Part shown: in pieces, positions 46,500 through 58,312 of the stretch
How positions within the stretch are numbered: position 1 is the first letter of the stretch
How the letters are laid out: each line of letters begins with the position of its first letter
Source: Notamacropus eugenii
Taxonomy: Eukaryota; Chordata; Mammalia; Diprotodontia; Macropodidae
Length of the DNA stretch: 64,000 nt
Assembly (NCBI RefSeq): GCF_028372415.1
Contig: NC_092872.1
Span: 9,120,001-9,184,000 of the forward strand
Direction of reading: 5' to 3'
Made by a program: the position numbers and the translations under genes
The notes under the pieces: model-generated
What the model was told of the DNA's origin: nothing
The model's input: only the letters and a program-made list of their open reading frames with translations
Database searches by the model: none

Positions 46500-46625
46500 T
46501 GGCTGCTGTTTCCTCCCTCAGACTGGGAGCTCTTGGGGCCAGGGTCCATCTTTTGCCTTTGTCTGTAATCCCAGCCCTTGGCACAGGGTCTAGCACATAG
46601 CAAGGACTTGAGGAAGTGAGGAAAC
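46500..46625 (+). mobile_element. L2/L3-type LINE 3' tail fragment
   Basis: The plus strand reads gactgggagctcttggggcc, 'cagggtccatcttttgcctt', then a gcacagggtctagcacatagc block, the sense 3' end of the same superfamily as at 58850. Confidence 0.55.
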
Positions 46626-46629
46626 ATGG

Positions 46630-47890
46630 GGAGAACTCTCCTGTAGAAAAAAAAATGATTTTTTTATAGTCCCTGTAAGTCAAATCTACTCCAGTTCACG
46701 CATGCAACATCAGACCACCGGCAAGGAGTCCAGAGGAGTTGCAACTATGAAGGTGTCTGCCTGGGGAGACTGACAATGCCCTGTCAGCATCCTTAGGTCT
46801 CTGCCTAGATAAAAATCTTCATCTTAGAATATTATCATAGTTTAAACTAATCTGAGGAGAACAGGTGTAATTTCATACTCTCTGTAGAACTTTATATGCT
46901 TTTCCTAGTGTATAGCCTGAAATTCCCAAGGGAGAAAGATATGAGCAGAACAGCAGAGTATCCATGTACTCTTTACCAGGGAAAGTTACCCCCTCCCCAC
47001 CCCAGTCTGATTCAGAAGCTGGAATGGGATTGGGAGAGCTTATCTGATGAGCCTTGGAGTGGGGAGAGGAGGCAGAAGACAGTGTTTCAGCTCTTTAAGG
47101 AAGTAGAGTAAAAAGGGAAAAGGCTATTCAGAGCTGAGAATGGCCATGTGTTCCTTCAAGGGATTAATTATGGGAAATTATAAATAAAGTTTTCTTTTAA
47201 GTAGCAAGAGTATATGATTTAAGGAAAAAAGGGTTGAAATGTTTATCATTAATGATTATAAATCCAGATTTATTATGATTCAAGTCAAAATCTGTCCTGA
47301 AGGAATAACGAGCAGCATCTGAGAGTGATCTTCCTATCAGGATTAAGCAGAAAAAGATATTGTTATTTGGCATTTATGATTGTAAAGTGCTTGAACACAG
47401 GGATTGGCACGTTAGATACAATGTTACTCTAATGTAATGGTCACAATTTTTAAATTTGGATTTTGTTATATATAGACTGGGATTTTAAAAGGATGTGATA
47501 GAAATTTGATAATTTGAAACTTATATTTGGTCATAAATAAGCGGTGATAATGCTGATACTTGCTTTATAATGGTAGATTTTCCATTTGAAATCTTGGCTA
47601 AAAAGATTTAATACTTGAAGTATTTCATTCTTCCAGAGTGAGTATAATTAGGGAAGAATAAACAAACTTGTCAAACATCAGCCTGTAAGGTTAGCCATTA
47701 ACCTCTTTAATTTTTTAAGCTGGAATGGAATTCCAGTACAGAGAGATTTGTTGAAAAAGTAATTTACCTAAATGTTGTTATATTAGGAATTGCACTGTTA
47801 AATTTATGAGCTATCCTGTCTTATGGTTAACTTGATTTAATAATTAATTAATTAATAGCTCAATCAAATTTGAGATGACTATCTGAAAGG
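46630..47890. other. Unassigned AT-rich stretch
   Basis: No gene was seen. It contains a TAAT-repeat tract near 47838-47858 and the first copy of a roughly 57-base direct repeat (47745-47805) whose partner is at 48732-48790. Confidence 0.35.
47745..47805 (+). repeat. Direct repeat, copy 1 of about 57 bases
   Basis: The core ttgttgaaaaagtaatttac and the following aaatgttgtt(a/g)tattagg recur at 48732-48790 with few mismatches, roughly 985 bases downstream. The family is not recognised. Confidence 0.75.
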
Positions 47891-47894
47891 AAAC

Positions 47895-48285
47895 CAAGTC
47901 AACATTTATTTGCTATTTAAGACTTTATGGGACTATAATTTACCATTATTTTAAGTTCTGATTACAGGAATAAGTTGTCTGAGTTATCATAAAGCCAACT
48001 GACATGGACTGCACGCAGAGACATTTGGGGAGAGTTTTGAAGACCCTGATGTATGATCTTCCTAACTCTATTTTCCAGTAATTTCACTAAAAAAGGAAAA
48101 CTCCCCATCTGATTACTCCTAAGCCCTGTTTTCAGTACCTAGTGACCACATGATTGACTGTCAGATACTGACTCATTCCTGGAATCAAGCAGAGCTAGGG
48201 AAGTATTTCCTTCTGTTAAAATATATGGCATTGTCCCTCTTTTTCTTTTACAGCAAATTTCTATAATCAAAAAGTTATATAGTAT
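47895..48285 (+). repeat. Diverged repeat, copy A
   Basis: It is colinear with 53925-54290. Both start with ttgctatttaaga / ttgctattttaaga plus atgggactat. Both carry a cctggaa.c..aag.tagggag block about 250 bases on, and both end in an aattt(c)ct(a)caatcaaaa block about 340 bases on. I cannot name the family; LTR or old LINE are both possible. Confidence 0.45.
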
Positions 48286-48596
48286 ATATTGAATTGCTTG
48301 CCTTCTGAGTGGGGATGGGTGAGGAGGGAGGAAGGCAGAAAAGTTGGTTGTTCCTGCGTACAACTGAGAAATAAGAAATACAGGTAATGGGGTGTAGAAA
48401 TTTATCTTGCCCTAAAGGACAAGAGAGAAGATGGGAATAAGGGAAGGGAGGGACGTTAGAAGAGAGGGCAGATTGGTGGAAGGGGTAATCAGAATGCATG
48501 GCGTTTTGGGGAGTGGGGAGAGAGATGGGGAGAAAATTTGGAATTCAAAATTTTGTGGAAATCAATGTTGAAAACTTAAAATAAATAAATAATTTT
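48281..48596 (+). mobile_element. 5'-truncated HAL1/L1 3' end, sense orientation
   Basis: It matches the antisense 3' ends of HAL1 copies 1-3, starting in the UTR (ttgcttgccttctgagtggg) and ending aaataaataattt. The direct repeat aaaagttatat flanks it at 48270-48280 and 48597-48607. It sits directly after copy A of the diverged repeat. Confidence 0.8.
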
Positions 48597-48731
48597 AAAA
48601 GTTATATTAAATAATTATCAGGTGATAGTGTGTGTCCACATGGTGGTAAGGAGATGAATTTCTATGCAAGGTGATGTGGAAATGTATTCACCTGAATGGA
48701 TGGCTTATTTTAAGCTGTAAATATGTAATAA

Positions 48732-48790
48732 GATTGTTGAAAAAGTAATTTACCTAAATGTTGTTGTATTAGGAACTGCATTGTAAATTA
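48732..48790 (+). repeat. Direct repeat, copy 2
   Basis: Partner of 47745-47805. It shares ttgttgaaaaagtaatttac and aaatgttgttgtattaggaa, then diverges. Confidence 0.75.
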
Positions 48791-49993
48791 ATGATTAATT
48801 GGCTAAAAATATGTTATAAATTCTGTGTAAGAGTTTCTTTGTTGTAGAATTCTTATTGAGAAAAATGAGAATCCTTGAAAAAAATACATATATTTTTATG
48901 TATGGGTGTGATTTTCAAGCCTGTTCCATCTAAGGATGTATTAAGTATGTTTAAAAGTTTATTTCTGTTATTAAGAAGGAAGTTTTAACTAAAATTGTTT
49001 TTGCTATAAATCAAGCATTTACAAAAGTATGTTTGTGAAAGGAAACTTGGTAAATGTGCAAAGTCCTTAGTTTTAGATCTTTTGTAATTTTTGTCAATTA
49101 GATTCAAGAAGGTTTTGTGAACTTTGTTGTAACTACTTTTAATTTTTTAAAATTTATTTATTTAACTTTTAACATTCATTTTCACAAAATTTTGGGTTCT
49201 AAATTTTCTCCCCATTTGTCCCCTCCCCCCCAAAAAACGCTGAGCATTCTAATTGCCCCTATCACCAATCTGCCCTCTCTTCTATCATCCCTCCCTTCCC
49301 TTGTCCCTATCTTCTCTTCTGTCCTGTAGGGCCAGATAACTTTCTATACCCCCTTGCCTGTATTTCTTATTTCCTAGTAGCAAGAACAGTACTTAACAGT
49401 TGTTCCTAAAACTTTGAGTTTCAACTTCTCTTCCTCCCTCCCTCCCCACCCATTCCCTTTGGGAAGGCAAGTAATTCAATATAGGCCATATCTGTGTAGT
49501 TTTGCAAATGATTTCCATGATAGTCGTGTTGTGCAAGACGAACTCTGTTTCCCTCCATCCTATCCTGCCCCCCATTGCTTCTATTCTCTCTTTTGATCCT
49601 GTCCCACCCCAAGTGTTGACTTCAAATTGCTCCCTCCTCCCATTGCCCTCCCTTCCATCATCCCCCCTACCCTGCTTATCCCCTTCTCCCCAACTTTCCT
49701 GTATTGTAAGATACGTTTTCATACCAAAATGAGTGTGCATTTTATTCCTTCCTCTACTTGAATGTGATGAGAGTAAGCTTCATGTTTTTTTCTCTCACCT
49801 CCTCCCTTTTTCCCCTCCACTGAAAAGTCTTTTACTTGCCTCTTTTATGAGAGATAATTTGCCCCATTCCATTTCTCCCTTTCTCCTCCCAATATATTTC
49901 TCTCTCACCCCTTAATTTCATTTTTTAAAGATATGATCCCATCCTATTCAATTCACTCTGTGCTCTCTGTCTCTGTGCGTGTATGTGCATGCA

Positions 49994-49995
<2 letters not shown>

Positions 49996-50028
<33 letters not shown>
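49996..50028. repeat. (GT)n microsatellite inside HAL1 copy 3
   Basis: About 16 GT units, in the same element position as in copy 1. It has collapsed in copy 2 (near 32195). Confidence 0.9.
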
Positions 50029-50031
<3 letters not shown>

Positions 50032-50329
50032 CCCACCCACTACCCAGATACTGAAAAGTTTGAAGAGTTACAAATATTGTCTTTCCATGTAGGAATGTAA
50101 ACAGTTCAACTTTAGTAAAGTCCCTTATGACTTCTCTTTGCTGTTTACCTTTTCATGCTTCTCTTCATTCTTGTGTTTGAAAGTCAAATTTTCTTTTCAG
50201 CTCTGGTCTTTTTATCAAGAATGCTTGAAAATCCTCTATTTCATTGAAAGACCATTTGTTCCCCTGAAGTATAATACTCAGTTTTGCTGGGTAGGTGATT
50301 CTTGGTTTTAGTCCTAGTTCCTTTGACTT

Positions 50330-51191
50330 CTAGAATATCATATTCCATGCCCTCCGATCCCTTAATGTAGAAGCTGCTAGATCTTGTGTTATCCTGATTA
50401 TATTTCCACAATACTTGAATTGTTTCTTTCTAGCTGCTTGCAATATTTTCTCCTTGACCAGGGAACTCTGGAATTTGGCCACAATGTTCCTAGGAGTTTC
50501 TCTTTTTGGATCTCTTTCAGGTGGTGATCGGTGGATTCCTTGAATACTTATTTTGCCCTCTGGTTCTAGAATCTCAGGGCAGTTTTCCTTGATAATTTCA
50601 TGAAAGATAATATCTAAGCTCTTTTTTTGATCATGGCTTTCAGGTAGTCCCATAATTTTTAAATTGTCTCTCCTGGATCTATTTTCCAGGTCAGTTGTTT
50701 TTCCAATGAGATATTTCACATTATCTTCCATTTTTTCATTCTTTTGGTTTTGTTTTGTGATTTCCTGGTTTCTCATAAAGTCATTAGCCTCCATCTGTTC
50801 CATTGTAATTTTGAAAGAACTATTTTCTTCAGTGAGCTTTTGAACCCCCTTTTCCATTTGGCTAATTCTGCTTTTGAAAGCATTCTTCTCCTCATTGGCT
50901 TTTTGAACCTGTTTTGCCAATTGAGTTAGCCTATTTTTCAAGGTGTTATTTTCTTCAGCATTTTTTTGGGGTCTCCTTTAGCAAGGTGTTGACCTGCTGT
51001 TCATGCTTTTCTTGCATCTCTCTCATTTCTCTTCCCAGTTTTTCCTCCACCTCTCTAACTTGATTTTCAAAATCCTTTTTGAGCTCTTCCATGACCTGAG
51101 CCCATTGAATATTTATTTTGGATGTTTGGGATACAGAAGCCTTGACTGCTGTGTCTTTCCCCGATGGTAAGCATTGTTCTTCCTCATCCAA
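50330..51191 (-). pseudogene. HAL1 copy 3 ORF1, L1 ORF1p-like, one frameshift
   Basis: Two frames abut. The N-terminal one (51191 down to 50955) has acidic and coiled-coil sequence ('NQVREVEEKLGREMREMQEK'). The C-terminal one (50941 down to 50330, 203 codons) has the rest of the coiled coil, the RRM block ('NLKIMGLPESHDQKK') and the C-terminal domain ('RDPKRETPRNIVAKF', 'RRAWNMIF'). They are separated by a one-base change in an A run near 50965. L1 ORF1p forms RNA-binding trimers. Only this copy keeps all three ORF1p domains readable. The original start lies further upstream (about 51300), where copy 2 still shows the N-terminus. Confidence 0.8.
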
Positions 51192-51984
51192 AAGGATAGG
51201 AGGAGATATCTGTTCACCAAGAAAGTAACCTTCTATGGTCTTATTTTTTTCCCCCTTTTCTGGGCATTTTCCCAGCTAGTTACTTGACTTCTGAGTTTCC
51301 TCTTCACACCCACCTTGCCTCCCATTCCACCCAACTAGCGCTTAGGGGCTGAGATTCAAATGCTGCTCCCCAGCCTCAGAGATTCAAATGCTGCTCCCTA
51401 GCCACAGGGTTTTTGACAGGGCAAGGTTGCTATTCAGTGTGAGATTAAGTTCAGGTGCTCAGGTCAGGGCAGGGCCGCCACATGGGGCTCAGTTCCCTCA
51501 GGGGGTTTACAGGGAGACCTTCAACAATGGATCCGAGCTCCTGCCTGCTTTGGGAGCCCCTGTCCACTGCTGCCTCCACTGCTGCCTCCTGAGGGGGCCT
51601 GAGTTATGGGGACACCCCGCTTCCCTCTCGGCCAGCTGAAAAGACCCTCTCACTGACCTTTGGCTCCTGTGGGTGGAGGGACCTGTGCGGCCACTGGAGA
51701 TTCTGTCCATGAAGCCTGCTCAGATCTGTTCCTCCCAGGGCCTTGCGGCCAAGGTAGGGCTCGGCTCTGCTCCAGATCTGGGGTGCGACAGACCTTTTGG
51801 GTCAGTTTTTCAGGTCTCTCTGGGACAGAAATCTCATCCACTCCATTGTTCTATGGCTTCTGCTGCTCCAGAATTTGTTGGGAGTTCTTCTTTACAGGTA
51901 TTTTATGGGCTGTGGGTTAGGAGCTAGCATATGTTTATCTTTCTACTCCGCCATCTTGGCTCCTCCCTAAACTACTTTTAAAAG

Positions 51985-53900
51985 GAAAATATTTGTTGTA
52001 TAAAGAAATGTGGTATAAAATCTTTTGTATGACCAAATTTATATTTTTATGCTAATTTGTTATATAAAGGTTTTATGTGGGTTGAAAGGTAAGGGGCAAG
52101 ATATAGGAGAACAGGAATTTTTTGGCTCCAGGAAGCTTGGTGATAAGTTTAAGACAAAAAGCTTCCTGGCCCCATCCCCCTTTCCGTTTGAAGTCTGGTC
52201 ATTATTACAGAAGGGCTTTTTAAGATCTAATCTGAACTCAGAGCTGCTCAGAGAAGAGATGTTAACTCTTTCCTGTTGTTGAAGGAAATGAGCCCCACCC
52301 TAGACCTCTAAGGCTGGAAAAGCCTAAAAGCTTCACCCAAGTGGTGTGGCACATCACTTCATTAAAGTTGTAGTCTCCATGTAAAGTGTAAACTGTTTGT
52401 ATATGGAGTTCCTAAATAAGGAATTTGTTTTGGTGATAAATGATTTCTAGTGATTGGCTTTTAGGACAAATTTAAGATCTAAGATGTAAATCCAGGGAAA
52501 ATTTTTGATTAGTGATACCTGCCATCTGGTAAAAGCCTCTGGGACCATTACTAATTGTGTTTTACTATTTGGAGAGGAGTGTGACTGTTACAGACAGTAG
52601 TTTGCTTCAGGGGACAATCTTGTTCTCAATTTGAGATGGAATCTTTCTGGCTCAGTTTCACAGTTGTGTCCCTCTGAAAAGGAATGTTTTCCCGCTTGAC
52701 TCTTTCTAAGTCTGGCTGTAAGGTGGAGATGATATCTAGTTAGGTCCTTGCTTTTCATCTTCATGGCGTGTTTCTATAATCAAAGCAGATAGTTTAAGAT
52801 GTAAGCACAATGCAAGTATTGGTATCTTGCTGTTTTCAGTTAATTGGGTAACTGGGTACTCTGATATAGTCTTATGAAAGTTAAAATCCCTGAAATAGAA
52901 CATTGTTTCTGAATGTTACGGGAATAATTAGATAAAGGAAAGTAAACCAAAGTATAAATGTGATGTTGAATCATTGCTCCATAGAACAAGATTGGGATTT
53001 AAAGTTAACTGTAATGGTATGGAATTATTGAGCTTAGGGGTGCTTGTGACCCAAAAATAGCTACACGCTGAGTCCTGCTCAAATGAATTCAACCTAAGCA
53101 TTCTTTCAGACAAAGAAAGTCAAAGTTTGTTGAGGTTTCTCAATAATGAGTGGACTTTTAGGGAATTTGAGAATTTGTAATGCTAAAACAAGATTTATCT
53201 TATCTACAGAGGGACTGAGGAAGGAGTTCAGGGGTGGCCTCAGGTGGTCTAGGGGCTCCAGGGATGGTCTTGATGGATGTGGCCAGTAGCCTGGAGATTT
53301 GGATGGATAGGATCAGGGGAATGAAATAGAACAGAGTTTTGGGCATAGTGATAGGGAAAAGCTTATGGGCCTCAGGAGAGCCAGTTCAAGTGGGGAAATT
53401 CAAGGAGCTTTCAAGGTGAGGTTTTCCAGGGCCCTTTTACACAAATGGGACTAAAAGTCTTTTAGGGTAAGGGACAAAGGTCCCAACTTGGAAGGAGATC
53501 TTTACATGTTACAAAGACCAATTGGGTAAATACAATTGACTGAATCCAATTCCTGAGACTAAATCAGAAACATTTTCAGTTTGGGGAAAGGAATTTCAGT
53601 GTAGTTTCTGAAGGCGAGTAACTTCTGGTAATATTTTGCATCAGTGTTTCTGTTTTGGTTTGAATTCATTTCATGAACATAAGTTGAAGTTAGTGTTCGA
53701 ACTTATCATATGCATAACTCATTCTTTTAGACTGAGCATGGTCAGAAAGGATAGAGAAGCTTGGGGAACAGATGTCAGTCTATTAAAACAATAACTTAAG
53801 ATGACTGTTACTGAATCAGGAACTAGAACATGTGTAGAAAGGCATGCAAGCTACTTAAGACTTGCTTCAGAAGATATTCCCCAGACAATGTGAAGTTATA
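51985..53900. other. Unassigned stretch, possibly old repeat
   Basis: No gene was seen. A segment ending in ttctataatcaaagcagata (about 52640-52790) resembles the end of the diverged repeats at 47895 and 53925, suggesting a third, weaker copy. Confidence 0.3.
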
Positions 53901-53924
53901 GTCACACCTGAAACTGATTATTGG

Positions 53925-54290
53925 AGCTTGCTATTTTAAGATTCTATGGGACTATTAACTGACTGTTCTTCTGAGTCTAACTCCAGGTGTGGATAGCAAG
54001 AAAAGCGGTCTGAGCCCCTGATCCACAATGCCAGTGAGCTTGGGAGGTGCTGGTATGAACTGCAAAAAGGTGATCTCATGGAAAGGGTGGGAGAACAGCT
54101 GTTCAGCCTGAACTGAGGTAGGCTTCTTCTGACTCAATTTCCCCCCTCACACCTGGCAGGCTTTAAGTCTGACTAAATGCCAGTTGACAATCTAATCCTG
54201 CCTGGAACTGACATGAAGTTAGGGAGATATTGTTTCCCTGAAATGTCCCTACTCTTAGTGGCAATTTCCTACAATCAAAAGCTTTGTAAA
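53925..54290 (+). repeat. Diverged repeat, copy B
   Basis: Colinear with copy A at 47895-48285 (see there). The spacing between the two anchors is almost equal in both copies (about 333 and 340 bases). Confidence 0.45.
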
Positions 54291-54299
54291 CGTAAGACC

Positions 54300-56135
54300 A
54301 GATCTATTGAATAATAGATTGCTGGTAGGGAAACATTGGAGGTTAACCGCAAAAGTTAAGCTATTAGGCTTAGGATTTTAGACCAACAACAATAAGTTAG
54401 GGGCCTTTAATCCTTAGTAATAGTATGGAGACAATCAGGTCAAGGGACTGTGAGGTTAGCCTGCATAATTATTATTATTGTCTCAGTTGGTTAATGTTAA
54501 AAGAAGAATGGCTTGTGGTTCATATTATAAATACTTTAAAAGAAGCATCACATGACCAGAAGTTGAAATTGTTTTGTGACGTGATATATACTATTAAAAA
54601 TAATTACTTATTGTATTTATGTATGTACTGGAGCCTGTTAATAATTCCTTAGTGAAATCTCATCCTCCTGGTGGGGGAAATGAATAGTAAATTAAGGTAA
54701 AATGTAAAAACTGGGTTCTAATGTGAATTTCTTAAACATGACAATCCAATTGTAATTTTGTAAGAGTGATAAGAGTATAAAGCTTAGGGATGGTAATCTA
54801 AAATTGTATTAAGGTGAGTTTTGTAGAAGAGCAGACATCTGGATTTCTGCAAGAAGATGAAGGGAAGAAGATGCAGAGATGCTGTGCTGAGGACGACCTG
54901 AATGAGCATCCAGACCAGAAAACTGCATCAGATGATGTTCCTCCCCAGAGGGCTGTATGAGATAGAGCTTCTAAAAGGACAATTCATTGATTTGCCTTTT
55001 TTCTCCTGAGTCTCTGCATCGGTACTTATGAAAGGAGCCTGCCCCCTTGTAATTTGTCAATGCGTCAGTCAACTTTGCTCCCTTCCCATATTCATATAAA
55101 GAGGAGATAAATGAAGGGAAGAATTCACAGGGGAAAGAAAGTAAGGAGGTAGTTGTTTGGATTTAGGAGTGGAAACAAAGGAGTTTGTGGGAAACAAGGA
55201 AGTTCTATTTCCACAGAGCCCTGACCTAGCATGGTCAGATAAAAGTCAGAAACTCTAGAATAAGAGAAGGGTTCTGAGTTGCCCCCTCCAAACAAAAAGG
55301 TACAAAATGAAGTTCTTAAGTTACTGATACACTTGAAGAAACCGTGTCTGGAAGTTTCTCAGGTGAACTGTATTCAGAATGTCCCGCATCCCTTTACGAC
55401 TTTTTGGGGGCTTTAACGATTGTCTCTTCCTTCATGAAACTGAATCCAGGAAAGCAGGTTTAAATAAATACATGAGCATCTGAACCTTGAGGAGCCTTGA
55501 GAAAATGCCCTTCCCTCCCTCTATTGCAGAGGTGGGGACTTGAAGCGGAATATTACACATATTCTTAGAGGAGACTGATCTGTTTGCTTGGTTTTCCTAA
55601 ACGTTTTTCTCTTTCTGTTTTACAAGAGGAAAGGTCATTTGGTAAGGTGGTGGAAGGGTTGTATTTGGAAATGAACGTGATGTTAAAAACATCAAATTTT
55701 TTTAAAAGGTTACAAATGAAACAATTAAGTCTGTTAAAGCATCTACTTAATTACAATTCAATTGTTTCTATGAATTGACATCTTAAACTTTTCTTTTAAG
55801 TACGTCTACCTCTGCTGTTCATGGTTTTTTTAGCTTTTACTTTTAAAAAATTATATTGAATTTTTAATCATCACCTTCATTTCTGAATACATGCCTCCCC
55901 CTCCCCTCCCCAGGGAACCACACCATGTGAAAAAGAACTTTCTAAAAGAAGGAAAAAAGTTCAGTAAAATGAACCAATACATCAGTTGAGTGTGATAGCA
56001 TATTCAAATCTCCACACCCATAATTTCCCACTTCTAAGAACAGAAGGTGGTATAATATTTTCATCTCTTCTTCGTGTAAAGCTTGGTCATTATAATGACA
56101 TGTTCAGGTTTCTTAGTCATTGTTCATGTATTTGG
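54300..56135. other. Unassigned stretch
   Basis: No gene or nameable repeat was seen. The block around 54850-55100 (gagacatctggattt-type, then agagggctgtatgagatag) looks like old repeat sequence but could not be placed. Confidence 0.3.
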
Positions 56136-56139
56136 AGTA

Positions 56140-56312
56140 GAAGGGGACCGCAGAGAACGTGCAATTCAAGCCCGTCATTTTTCAGGTGAGGAAACTGAGG
56201 ATCAGAAGGACTAAAGAATTTACCCAGAATCTCACAGGCAGCAAGTGGAAGAGGTCGAGTCCAACCCAAGGTCTCTGGCTTTCAATGGAGTGCTCATTCC
56301 ATTGGACCACGT
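56140..56312 (-). mobile_element. MON1/MIR-type SINE, antisense
   Basis: The plus strand reads tttttcaggtgaggaaactg, 'aatctcacaggcagcaagtg' and 'ttccattggaccacgttgct', a reversed core SINE. Confidence 0.65.
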
Positions 56313-56564
56313 TGCTTCTGAAAGGAATTTGAGTCCATTTGTTTTATCAGACCATCTGAAGTATTTCTACTGCTATCGACTTTATGGAGCTCACATTGAT
56401 AGCGACTAGAGTAATTCATAGGTGTGACAGTACTCACAAATGAAGTGTAGCACTTGGCACTCAGATTTATCTCTGTCTCTAAGGTCCCTTCAGCTAAAAA
56501 TTCTGCGTATGTCCTGTGAGACACACTATATCCTTTGTGCTGGGGAGGCTATACCTTCCCAAGG

Positions 56565-56720
56565 CTGAGGCAGCATGGTGTTGTACAAGGGAACCAGATT
56601 TGAGTTCTGAGCACCCGAATGAGAGCCCTGTTTTTCTCCTTTGACTCAGACAAGTTCTCTCCCTTTCTGAGCTTCAGTTTTCTTTTCTGCAAAATAAGGA
56701 CATTATAAAGTCATGATCCT
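56565..56720 (+). mobile_element. MIR-type SINE fragment
   Basis: Sense core-SINE blocks: gtgttgtacaagggaaccag, gacaagttctctccctttct, gagcttcagttttcttttct. Confidence 0.55.
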
Positions 56721-57034
56721 GTGAGCTCATTGCATTAACTCCATGATGTGACATCTGAGACTATTCCTACTGAAGAAAAATAAATTATATTATTAGCGAG
56801 ACTGTCATGGGTAAAGGGTCACAGAATAAGGAGGGACAGTTGTCCTGGGCAAACTCCTGTGGGGTAAAAGATGCAAGTAATGATTCTACTTCTCCGTCCC
56901 ATGTTATCCCCAGATGACAACTTTCTGTAGGACACAGAAGTATTGATCGGAAACACCAAAGTGTAATATCAATATCCATAAGAAGACCCTCCTAAGTTGA
57001 CCATAGCTTTCTCCTAACTGCTTTCTTAATTCTC

Positions 57035-57305
57035 GTCCATCCTTGGAAGCTCAACTCAAATACCACCTCTGCCAAGAAATCTTCCTTTATCCCCTCTGTC
57101 AGCTTTGATTGTCTCTTGTCTTATTCCCACAGCACTTCATTCTGCCCCTTCTCTAATGCAATTTCTCTATAATATTGTGTACTTTAATGATCTGTTGTAA
57201 GTGTTATCCCCTACTAGATTGTAAGTTCATGAGGGAAAGGACTAACATTTATTTAAATTCTATATATTTCTCTATACCTATTTCACAGTGAGGTATAACA
57301 CATGG
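57035..57305 (+). mobile_element. L2 LINE 3' end
   Basis: Ordered L2 landmarks: gctcaactcaaataccacct, 'aagaaatcttcctttatccc', cactaga-type 'ctactagattgtaagttcat', then the degenerate 3' terminus. Confidence 0.7.
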
Positions 57306-57438
57306 ATTGAAACAACTCCAGGCTGGACTGCTAGCACTCTCCCTTCTCTTTCTTGAAGATTCCCTGGGTACTAAAAGCACCTGCATCAAGACCCCAAGAC
57401 CTACATCAATTTTCAGAAATAGTTTTTAAAATATCTTT

Positions 57439-58312
57439 ATTTTTTAAAATTATTTTACTTGTTTTCAGTGTTCTACAATCTCTTCCATATATCTTAGATT
57501 TTTCCCCTCCCTCCCTCCTCCCTAACCTCCCTACTCCCTCCCTGAGATGGCATACAGTTTTATATAGGTTCTACACATACATTCCTATTAAATACATTTT
57601 CACCTTAGTCATGTTGCATAGAAGAATCAAAATGAATGGGAGAAATCATAAAACAAATCAAAACATAATAGAAAAGAGAGTGATCTGCTTCATTCTGTGA
57701 TCCAGTTCCATAGTTCTTTCCCTGGATGTGGAAGGCAATTGCTTAAGATACCATTGGGAATTATTTAAGTCCTTGCATTGCAATGAAATACTAAGTCTAC
57801 CAGAGATTCCTCACACACTGTGGTTGTTGCTGTGTACAGAGTTCTCCTGGTTCTGCTCCTTTAACTCAGCATCAGTTCATATAAGTCCTTCCAGGCCTCT
57901 CTGAAGTCTTTCTCTTCATCATTTCTTATAGCACAATAGTATTCCATTACATTCATATACTACAATCTATTCAACCATTCCCCAATGAATGGGCATCCCT
58001 TTGATTTTCAGTTCTGGGCCACCACAAAGAGAGCTGCTATAGATATTTTTGTACATGTGGGGCCCTTTCCCATTTTTATTGGGAATACAGTCCCAGAAGC
58101 AGTATACACATTTTTGTAGCCCTTTAGACATAGTTCCAAATTGCTCTCCAGAATGGTTGGATCAGCTCACAGCTCCACCAACGATGCATTAGTGTTCCAA
58201 CTCTCCTACATCTTCTCCAACATTTATCATCTTCCTGTTTTCTCATATTAGCCAGTCTGATAGGTGTGATGTGGTATCTCAGAGTTGTTTTGATTTGCAT
58301 CTCTCTAATCAC
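57439..58312 (-). mobile_element. L1 LINE, 5'-truncated, with target duplication
   Basis: On the minus strand, ORF2 C-terminal sequence (58312 down to 58124, including 'DDKCWRRCRRVGTLMHRWWSC', a cysteine/histidine knuckle) runs into the 3' UTR and ends at about 57439. The direct repeat tt(t/a)aaaatatcttta flanks it at 57424-57438 and 58313-58327. The small frame ends in the duplication, so truncation occurred within ORF2. Confidence 0.82.

Larger units (their letters stand above)
49143..51969 (-). mobile_element. HAL1 (half-L1) copy 3, full length with near-intact ORF1
   Basis: This is the best copy. Its 5' end (51969 down) reads gggaggagccaagatggcgg, followed by the 5' UTR, ORF1 (about 51290 down to 50330), a short spacer with a GT microsatellite, and the pyrimidine-rich (plus strand) 3' UTR ending in an AAATTTATTTATTTAA-type tail. 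There is no ORF2: only about 1.2 kb of non-coding sequence follows ORF1. The perfect 12-base duplication aactacttttaa lies at 49131-49142 and 51970-51981. Movement would have depended on reverse transcriptase supplied by an autonomous L1. Confidence 0.88.
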
